A DNA stretch of 20,403 nucleotides from a virus, in IMG/VR virus record IMGVR_UViG_3300032323_000193, positions 1 through 20,403 of that record. One strand, written 5' to 3'. Every line of letters starts with the position of its first letter. Position 1 is the first letter of the stretch. A model generated the notes under the pieces. The model saw only the letters and a program-made list of their open reading frames with translations. It did no database searches and was not told the DNA's origin. Of this stretch, positions 15,345-20,403 are shown in pieces. Both the position numbers and the translations under genes were made by a program.

Positions 15345-15374
15345 CAAAACTATGTTTTTGCTACTATACCCAAA
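15345..15374 (-). promoter_or_regulatory. Bacteroidetes-type promoter for the reverse-strand RHH gene
   Basis: Read on the reverse strand, TTTG (15374-15371) is separated by 18 bases from TAGTTTTG (15352-15345), an exact TAnnTTTG -7 element. This fits the published Bacteroides/Flavobacterium consensus (TTTG or TTG, about 17-23 bases, TAnnTTTG). It predicts a start near 15338-15340 and a leader of about 45 bases before the RHH start. The -33 element lies within 15 bases of the scaffold ATG, so a protein bound here could affect both directions. No equally good forward promoter was seen in the 15294-15383 gap. Confidence 0.7.
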
Positions 15375-15383
15375 TATCCAACA

Positions 15384-15992
15384 ATGTCGAATATCAAAGA
15401 ACAAATCAAATCCGTATTCAATAAGTACGGCATTGACCCTTCAAGCGTTGGTATCAAGTTCGAAGAAGAAACTGCAGCGGCTGAAGCTCCGGCAACGGAA
15501 GTAAAGTTTGCAGTAGAAGGCACTTTGGCTGATGGTACTAAAATTTATTCTACCGCTGATGAGTGGGTAGTAGGTGTGGACATCTACACTCAAGATGCTG
15601 AAGGTAATCCAGTGCCGGTTCCTGCAGGCGAGTATTTGCTTGAAGACGGTGTTACCAAAGTCTATGTAGACGAAGGTGGCCTTATTTCTGAAATCGAGCG
15701 TGAAGAACAATCCACTGAAATGAGCAGCGAAGACCTCGTTGCTGTAATTGGTCAATTGTCTGAGCGTATCGCTGCATTAGAAACTGAAAAAACAGAGCTT
15801 GCTGCTGCAATCGAAACTGCAAAGAATGAGACCGCATCTGTAAAGGCTGAACTCGCTTCAGTTAAAAAAGCCCCTGCTGTACCTTCAGTTAAGTCACAAG
15901 AATTTAAGAAAAACGCTGCGCCTGTTGTTGCATCGAATGGTAACTCATTCAGCGACTTCATGGAAACATTGCGTGCTAAAAAAGTAAATTAA
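15384..15992 (+). CDS. Probable capsid scaffold protein
   Basis: A 202-residue acidic protein directly before the major capsid gene. The N-terminus is a short helix (NIKEQIKSVFNKYGI). Residues 35-110 contain a small beta-rich module (TLADGTKIYSTADEWVVGVD, VPVPAGEYLLEDGVTKVYVD) that I recall from Bacteroidetes phage proteins at this position. A coiled coil follows at about 115-165 (LSERIAALETEKTELAAAIE). The Ala/Pro/Lys-rich tail ends FSDFMETLRAKKVN, a helix that could bind capsid subunits. Length, acidity, coiled coil and place between protease and capsid all fit a scaffold; a specific family match is not claimed. It is the first gene after the terminator and RHH locus, so it may begin a separate transcript. 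Confidence 0.75.
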   Translation: MSNIKEQIKSVFNKYGIDPSSVGIKFEEETAAAEAPATEVKFAVEGTLADGTKIYSTADEWVVGVDIYTQDAEGNPVPVPAGEYLLEDGVTKVYVDEGGLISEIEREEQSTEMSSEDLVAVIGQLSERIAALETEKTELAAAIETAKNETASVKAELASVKKAPAVPSVKSQEFKKNAAPVVASNGNSFSDFMETLRAKKVN

Positions 15993-16017
15993 TTCACCTC
16001 ATAAATTTTAATTAAAA

Positions 16018-16914
16018 ATGCCAACAACAACTTCACTCACCACCACCTATGCAGGTGAATTAGCTGGTGAAATCGTAGCAAAGGCTTTGTTGTCAAACGT
16101 ATCTGCACAGTACGTGACAATGAAGCCAAACGTACCTTACAAATCAGTAGTACGTAAAATTGATGACACTGTAACATTTGCCGCAGGCACTTGTGATTTC
16201 ACGCCAACAGGCACGATCACTTTGACTGAGCGCATCTTGACTCTTGAAGAGTTCCAAGTTCAACGTCAAATCTGTAAGAAGGATTTCTTCATTGACTGGA
16301 CTACTGCTGACGTAATGAGCGGACGTGTAAACACACAAATCCAAGATGCAATCATTGGCCGTTTGGTTGGTGGTATTGCTGCCGCTAATGAAAGAATTAT
16401 GTGGGGCGGTGTTAACGCAACAGCTGGTGAATACGATGGTTTCGAAACTTTGATCAAGGCTGCAGGTTCAAACGCTGTATCTGCAGGTTCAGGTGCTATC
16501 AACGCTGGTAACATCATCGCTACCATTTGGGACATCATCAACACTACCAACGCTGCCGTTAAGGGTGCTGCTGAAAAGCCTGCATTGTACATGGGTCAAG
16601 CTGCATGGGAAGCTTACATGGAGGCGCAAATAGCTGCCGGCAATGGATGGTACTTGACAGGTGGTCCAGAGGTTAACCGTCGTTTTGTAGGAATGTACGA
16701 TATCTACGTTTGTCCGGGTATGACTGCAAACAATATCATCTTCGCACAGCCTAGCAACTTGATGCTCGGTACATGGCAAGAGAACCAAATGAACGAAGTG
16801 TTCATCTTGGATATGCAAAATTTGGATGGATCACAGAACGTACGTTACGGTGCACGTTTCTACTTGGGCGCACAGATTGCGGTTGGTGAAGACATCACCT
16901 ACTGGGGAGCATAA
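16018..16914 (+). CDS. Major capsid protein (HK97 fold expected)
   Basis: A 298-residue protein. Landmarks are TTTYAGELAGEIVAKALLSN at the N-terminus, YKSVVRKIDDTVTFAAGTCD (about 41-60), FQVQRQICKKDFFIDWTTAD (about 79-98), GGIAAANERIMWGG (about 118-131), YMGQAAWEAYM (about 191-201), and GARFYLGAQIAVGEDITYWG at the end. The order (N-arm, E-loop-like basic segment, helical spine, A-domain, C-terminal strand) fits an HK97-type major capsid protein of the Bacteroidetes-phage kind. No large cleaved delta domain is present, so the separate scaffold gene probably supplies that function. The start lies in an AT-rich leader (TTTTAATTAAAAATG), typical of highly translated Bacteroidetes genes. A terminator follows. 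Confidence 0.88.
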   Translation: MPTTTSLTTTYAGELAGEIVAKALLSNVSAQYVTMKPNVPYKSVVRKIDDTVTFAAGTCDFTPTGTITLTERILTLEEFQVQRQICKKDFFIDWTTADVMSGRVNTQIQDAIIGRLVGGIAAANERIMWGGVNATAGEYDGFETLIKAAGSNAVSAGSGAINAGNIIATIWDIINTTNAAVKGAAEKPALYMGQAAWEAYMEAQIAAGNGWYLTGGPEVNRRFVGMYDIYVCPGMTANNIIFAQPSNLMLGTWQENQMNEVFILDMQNLDGSQNVRYGARFYLGAQIAVGEDITYWGA

Positions 16915-16923
16915 TTAATAACT

Positions 16924-16947
16924 AAGGGGGTGTAACAGCCCCCTTTT
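16924..16947 (+). terminator. Intrinsic terminator after the major capsid gene
   Basis: AAGGGGG (16924-16930) pairs with CCCCCTT (16939-16945) around an eight-base loop (TGTAACAG) and is followed by a short T tract (TTTT, 16944-16947). It lies 10 bases after the capsid stop and 15 bases before the tail-tube ATG, so it probably attenuates rather than ends transcription. Confidence 0.8.
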
Positions 16948-16962
16948 AAAACTATATAAAAC

Positions 16963-17529
16963 ATGGCTTGTGAATTAACCACAGGATTTACCCTCGGATG
17001 CCTTGAAGGTATCGGAGGTGTTAAAGAAGTATTGATTGCTAACTACACTCTAGCGGGTGGTGCTGATTTTATGTCGGGCGTAACTTATGATGCTGTAACA
17101 GGTGAAGTAAATGCTTTGCCAACTGCAACTATCTATCGTTACGTTCCATTCCGTAACTCAGGTTCTTACATTGAAACCGTAAACAAAAACCTTGAAACAG
17201 GTACTTTGTTTTTCTCACAGGAAGTTGGATGGACTTTTGGTAAGTTGAACCAAGAAATGCGCAACGAGTTTTTAAATGTTGCAAAGGCTAAAATGATTGT
17301 GTTTGTTCGTACTAATGATGACCAAATCTTGTTGGTGGGTGCAACTGAAGGTTCACAGCTTACAGCTGGTACCGTTCAATCAGGTGCGCAAAAGGCGGAT
17401 TTGATGGGTTATCAAGTTACAACTACTGCAGAAAACCTTACACCTGCTGTTCACCTTGAGCCTTTCAATCCACTTACTGAAGTGCCATTTGAAAACTTTC
17501 CGACTATTACTGTAAGCCCTGCTTACTAA
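16963..17529 (+). CDS. Major tail tube protein
   Basis: A 188-residue protein beginning MACELTTGFTLGCLEGIGGVKE. This opening (MACxLTxG..LxC.....GGVK) is a pattern I recognise from tail tube proteins of Bacteroidetes phages. The middle (LETGTLFFSQEVGWTFGKLN, EMRNEFLNVAKAKMIVFVRT, LLVGATEGSQLTAGTVQSGA, DLMGYQVTTTAENLTPAVHL) has the strand-rich layout with one helix and the conserved GxxxGxxLTxGTxxxG...DLxGYxxT motif of tube subunits. It assembles as stacked rings that form the tail conduit. It sits between two intrinsic terminators and directly after the capsid gene, 4.6 kb after the tape measure, instead of beside the chaperone. This placement fits high expression with the capsid. Confidence 0.8.
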   Translation: MACELTTGFTLGCLEGIGGVKEVLIANYTLAGGADFMSGVTYDAVTGEVNALPTATIYRYVPFRNSGSYIETVNKNLETGTLFFSQEVGWTFGKLNQEMRNEFLNVAKAKMIVFVRTNDDQILLVGATEGSQLTAGTVQSGAQKADLMGYQVTTTAENLTPAVHLEPFNPLTEVPFENFPTITVSPAY

Positions 17530-17563
17530 GAATTGTTTTCCGTTTGTGTTCTTGTTGTATTGT

Positions 17564-17593
17564 AAAGGGGCAGGTTTTTACTTGCCCCTTTTT
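17564..17593 (+). terminator. Intrinsic terminator after the tail tube gene
   Basis: AAAGGGGCA (17564-17572) pairs with TGCCCCTTT (17583-17591). Two further inner pairs (one G-U) close a six-base loop. TTTTT (17589-17593) follows. It lies 35 bases after the tail-tube stop and 11 bases before the next ATG. Confidence 0.88.
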
Positions 17594-17604
17594 AAATAAA
17601 GTCA

Positions 17605-17994
17605 ATGATCTATCTCCAAACAAATACAGCTGACCAACAAGTGTTTCTATCACTTGACGAGGCAAGACAATACTTTGCCACACCATTCACTCACTATTTG
17701 ATGCTGCTAATACACGAAGAAAACAGCACTACGGGTGAACAACTAGCACAGGTTGCCACCATTATTGCCGAGAATACAAGAATTACGGAACTTGAAATTA
17801 CAACCGTTGGCCTTACCTTAGCAGGCAGATATAGGTATGAAGTATATGGTCAAAATTCTAGTAGCAATATTAACCCGGCAGCTGGTGTTGTTATTGGTTT
17901 GGTGGAGCGTGGATATGCTGTATTGAATCAAAACACACAATGGTTCGACGTACCTGTTATAACCATACCAAATGATATAATCTATGAACCATAA
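17605..17994 (+). CDS. Small beta-rich phage structural protein
   Basis: A 129-residue protein (starts MIYLQTNTADQQVFLSLDEA; includes FATPFTHYLMLLIHEENST, then LEITTVGLTLAGRYRYEVYG and NINPAAGVVIGLVERGYAVL). The strand pattern suggests one Ig-like or beta-sandwich domain. I recall very similar small proteins next to the portal gene in Bacteroidetes phages, but I do not know a proven function. A decoration, head-fibre or minor structural role is possible. It is the first gene after the tail-tube terminator and overlaps the portal gene by 11 bases, so the two are probably co-translated. Confidence 0.75.
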   Translation: MIYLQTNTADQQVFLSLDEARQYFATPFTHYLMLLIHEENSTTGEQLAQVATIIAENTRITELEITTVGLTLAGRYRYEVYGQNSSSNINPAAGVVIGLVERGYAVLNQNTQWFDVPVITIPNDIIYEP

Positions 17995-19789
17995 CGAATC
18001 AAATATAGTATCGCTAAAGCTTAGTGAATACGTAGCTAAAAGTGATGCAGAGAAAGTAGACCGCAAAGGGTGGGTTAACTACGGAGATGCAAATGATTTT
18101 CCGCAATACCTACGTGACCTATCACACGAATCACCCGTGCATGGTAGTTTGGTTGTAGCTATTGGTGACATGGTAGCGGGTAAAGGCATCCAGTCTGAAC
18201 AATATCAAGCCGAACTTGATGCACTTAACGTAGACACTTTAACCTATGCATGTGCAAAGGATTTAAAGTTGTTTGGCGGTTTCTTTATTGAAGTGATTTG
18301 GAGCAATGACAGGACGGTTATATCAAAGCTAAACCCTATACCATTTGAAGAATGCCGCATTGCGGTTAATCAAGATGATGAAAGTGAAATAGGTATTTTT
18401 CACAGCTACGATTGGGGCAACATTCGCAAAAAGAAAAACACACCCGAGTTCATTCCGAAATACAACTACCTCACACGTAATGAAGAACCGCGCCAAATCT
18501 ATTGGTGCTTTACATATACCGGCAGTGATACCTATCCTCGCCCCGATTATTGGTCTGCTATCAACTACATTGAGTTAGATAAGCAGATTTCTATATTCCA
18601 TATCAACCAAATTTCAAACGGTCTATTCCCTTCAACCATTATTAACTTCTACAACGGGCAGGCAACGCCTGAGCAGAAGCAACAAATGATGATGGACTGG
18701 GAGAATAAGATGTCGGGCGCACGTAATGCAGGCAAGGTGGTTATGTTCTTTAACGAACGTGACCAACCTAAGACCGAGATTACTCCATTCCCCGTAAACG
18801 ATGCGGACAAGCAGTACCAATTGATGGACAATACTGCCACGCAAAAGATTATTACAGCACACCGTGTTACAACTCCGCTGCTTTTCGGTATCCGTGACAC
18901 TGGGGGTGGTTTCGGTTCGAACAAAGACGAAATGGCTGTTGGTCTTGAGATATTCAACAAGCAGGTAATTGAGCCTTATCAAGCAATGATAAACAAAAGC
19001 ATCGAGGAACTATTGAGTAAGCAGTTGCCGGGTGTTAGTTTTGAGATTGTACCTAATACCCCCTTAGTGATTGAGCAAGTAGCAACGGCAAACGTGAATG
19101 AAACGGTTGTTGAAGCTGCGCCTGCATCATTAAATACAGAGCAAATTACGTCAATAGTTCAAACGGTACTTTCTGCTGCATTGCCACACTTGATGGGCGA
19201 AAAAAAAAAAGATGATAGCACAGTAGGTGATGCACTTATTGCATTAGGCGAAGACTGGAAAGAAGAATGGATTTTGATTGATGCGTACAACGCAGATGAG
19301 GAAATAGAACACGAGTTTGCGGTGCGCACAGGTGCGGCAAGACCAGCGGCAAAGAGTGAGCAAGATGCCATTATCGATGGTAAATACTTTATTACTCGTT
19401 ACGTTTACGCAGGTGACTTTAGGCATGATAATATGCGCCCATTCTGCAAGAAGATGCTTGAGGCGGGCAAGCTATACCGCAAAGAAGACATTGTTTCGAT
19501 GGAAAATGTAGCGGTTAATCCCGGATGGGGGCCGAACGGTGTAGACACCTATGACATTTGGTTCTACAAAGGCGGCGGTAACTGTCAACACTTTTGGGAA
19601 AAGCGTGTGTATGTAGACGCAAAGGGCGCGAAGATTAATCCTAATGACCCAGACGCAAAGCGTATAGCTGTGGCAATGGCTGAACGCATGGGATATAAGG
19701 TGCGTAATGACCAACGTGTAGCAAAATTGCCTGTTGACCAAGATAACAACGGCTTCTTACCAACCAATCCAATCTACGGAGATCAATAA
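17984..19789 (+). CDS. Portal protein with C-terminal MuF-like extension
   Basis: A 601-residue protein. The first 380 residues are a PBSX/HK97-type portal: GWVNYGDANDFPQYLRDLSH, SPVHGSLVVAIGDMVAGKGI, DLKLFGGFFIEVIW, SIFHINQISNGLFPSTIINF, RVTTPLLFGIRDTGGGFGSN and a long helix before residue 355. It forms the twelve-subunit ring at the head vertex. A normal portal of this type ends near 400-450 residues. Here a linker containing an A11 tract (Glu406-Lys409) leads to an extra domain at about 445-565 with FCKKMLEAGKLYRKEDI (Cys488), VNPGWGPNGVDTYDIWFYKG and GGGNCQHFWEK (Cys534, His536). The C...G(K)xYxxE...CxH arrangement recalls the C-terminal part of MuF/SPP1-gp7 minor head proteins; that relation is inference. 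The start overlaps the previous gene. Confidence 0.85.
   Translation: MNHNESNIVSLKLSEYVAKSDAEKVDRKGWVNYGDANDFPQYLRDLSHESPVHGSLVVAIGDMVAGKGIQSEQYQAELDALNVDTLTYACAKDLKLFGGFFIEVIWSNDRTVISKLNPIPFEECRIAVNQDDESEIGIFHSYDWGNIRKKKNTPEFIPKYNYLTRNEEPRQIYWCFTYTGSDTYPRPDYWSAINYIELDKQISIFHINQISNGLFPSTIINFYNGQATPEQKQQMMMDWENKMSGARNAGKVVMFFNERDQPKTEITPFPVNDADKQYQLMDNTATQKIITAHRVTTPLLFGIRDTGGGFGSNKDEMAVGLEIFNKQVIEPYQAMINKSIEELLSKQLPGVSFEIVPNTPLVIEQVATANVNETVVEAAPASLNTEQITSIVQTVLSAALPHLMGEKKKDDSTVGDALIALGEDWKEEWILIDAYNADEEIEHEFAVRTGAARPAAKSEQDAIIDGKYFITRYVYAGDFRHDNMRPFCKKMLEAGKLYRKEDIVSMENVAVNPGWGPNGVDTYDIWFYKGGGNCQHFWEKRVYVDAKGAKINPNDPDAKRIAVAMAERMGYKVRNDQRVAKLPVDQDNNGFLPTNPIYGDQ
19200..19210 (+). other. A11 homopolymer in the portal inter-domain linker
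   Basis: Eleven A bases are read GAA AAA AAA AAA GAT in the portal frame. A -1 slip meets TGA at 19213-19215. A +1 slip meets TAG at 19224-19226. Either slip would yield a portal core of about 410 residues without the C-terminal domain. Whether slippage occurs is unknown, and the tract may simply encode a Lys linker. Confidence 0.5.
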
Positions 19790-19797
19790 TCACAACT

Positions 19798-20367
19798 ATG
19801 GCAGAAGTACTTTTAATAAGCGAAAACTACATTAAGAAATACACCACTGTAAACGGTAGTGTTGACCCAAATCTTATGTATCCGTCCGTGTATTTGGCAC
19901 AGGATAAATGGGTGCTACCTTTCTTGGGTACGGACTTGATGAACAAGATTAAAAACGATGTAGCAAACAACACGATTGCGGGCAACTATCAAATCTTGCT
20001 TGAAGATTATGTGCAACGTGCGCTGCTTTGGTGGGTAATGGTTGACCTTACGCCGTCACTTTGCTACCGCATGGACAATGGCACTATTGTGCAGCGTCAA
20101 TCTGAAGACACAACACCCGTATCCGATGCCGTTATGAAGGATATGATTGACCGTGCTAGGCAGAATGCGGAACACTATACCACATTGCTCGTCGATTACC
20201 TGTGCGCAAACGCTTCATTGTTTCCTGAATACTCAACAGCGCAGTGGCCTGACCGTAGCGCACGCACTGACGTGACCAATACGCTCAACTACCAATTCAG
20301 CACGGGCAACACGGCAACTTCATTCCGTCCTACCTACTCACGTAACATCATTAACAGAATACCATGA
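19798..20367 (+). CDS. Head-tail connector / adaptor (DUF6712-like)
   Basis: A 189-residue mainly helical protein. Landmarks are ISENYIKKYTTVNGSVDPNL, MYPSVYLAQDKWVLPFLGTD, EDYVQRALLWWVMVDLTPSL, IVQRQSEDTTPVSDAVMKDM and a final FRPTYSRNIINRIP. These match my recollection of the Bacteroidetes-phage head-tail connector family (DUF6712), equivalent to gp6/gp15-type adaptors that bind beneath the portal ring. It starts eight bases after the portal stop and overlaps the next gene by four bases (ATGA), as expected of a connector operon. No gp10-like gene follows within the window; that gene is at 4959-5477 instead. Confidence 0.8.
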   Translation: MAEVLLISENYIKKYTTVNGSVDPNLMYPSVYLAQDKWVLPFLGTDLMNKIKNDVANNTIAGNYQILLEDYVQRALLWWVMVDLTPSLCYRMDNGTIVQRQSEDTTPVSDAVMKDMIDRARQNAEHYTTLLVDYLCANASLFPEYSTAQWPDRSARTDVTNTLNYQFSTGNTATSFRPTYSRNIINRIP

Positions 20368-20403
20368 GTGAAAAAAAGACACTGAAACAAGATTACACCG
20401 AAC
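20364..20403 (+). CDS. Start of a further phage gene, cut by the window end
   Basis: ATG at 20364 overlaps the connector stop in ATGA. Thirteen codons are visible (MSEKKTLKQDYTE) before the window ends. The overlap type is the same as elsewhere in the operon, so this is probably a real gene, but nothing can be said about its function. Confidence 0.6.
   Translation, partial: MSEKKTLKQDYTE

Noticed and set aside
1-20403. tRNA, rRNA, insertion sequence, integrase, attachment site or replication origin
   Set aside because: None could be recognised by reading; the window is filled by structural genes with short gaps.

Overview
The window is one nearly continuous, rightward-reading morphogenesis region of a tailed double-stranded DNA phage or prophage. 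The host is most likely a member of the Bacteroidetes. The evidence is the recognisable Bacteroidetes-phage tail, portal and connector families, A-rich leaders with few Shine-Dalgarno sequences, and the one convincing promoter (reverse strand, 15345-15374), which has the Bacteroidetes sigma-factor form TTTG-N18-TAnnTTTG. No contractile sheath gene is visible and the tape-measure protein is 738 residues, so a siphovirus-like particle with a tail of very roughly 110 nm is expected (inference at about 0.15 nm per residue). Family names rest on remembered motifs and gene context, not on database searches.

Left end (1-1700): a cysteine-rich putative metal-binding protein, a 46-residue protein with a widespread phage motif, a DUF5681 / small-terminase-like protein, and a tail assembly chaperone. 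The chaperone appears to be extended by a -1 frameshift at a nine-T tract.

Tail block (1700-12305): a 1000-residue tail-terminator-like/fibre fusion, a small protein, an HK97-gp10-like protein, two large tail-tip/baseplate proteins, a one-helix membrane protein and the tape measure. Most junctions are one-to-four-base stop/start overlaps (TAATG, TAGTG, ATGA), which suggests translational coupling.

Head block (12395-20403): an XkdF/S78-type prohead protease overlapping a complete subtilisin-like (S8) protease with CARDB-like domains, then scaffold, major capsid protein, tail tube protein, a small structural protein, a portal with an extra C-terminal domain, a head-tail connector, and the start of one more gene. 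Hairpin terminators follow the subtilase, the capsid gene and the tail-tube gene, so the highly expressed cistrons are partly insulated.

The two signals easiest to overlook are the out-of-frame chaperone extension (1434-1700) and a 44-residue reverse-strand ribbon-helix-helix gene (15159-15293) with its own promoter and a shared bidirectional terminator, set just before the scaffold/capsid cistrons. The terminase large subunit, lysis, replication and integration genes are not in the window.
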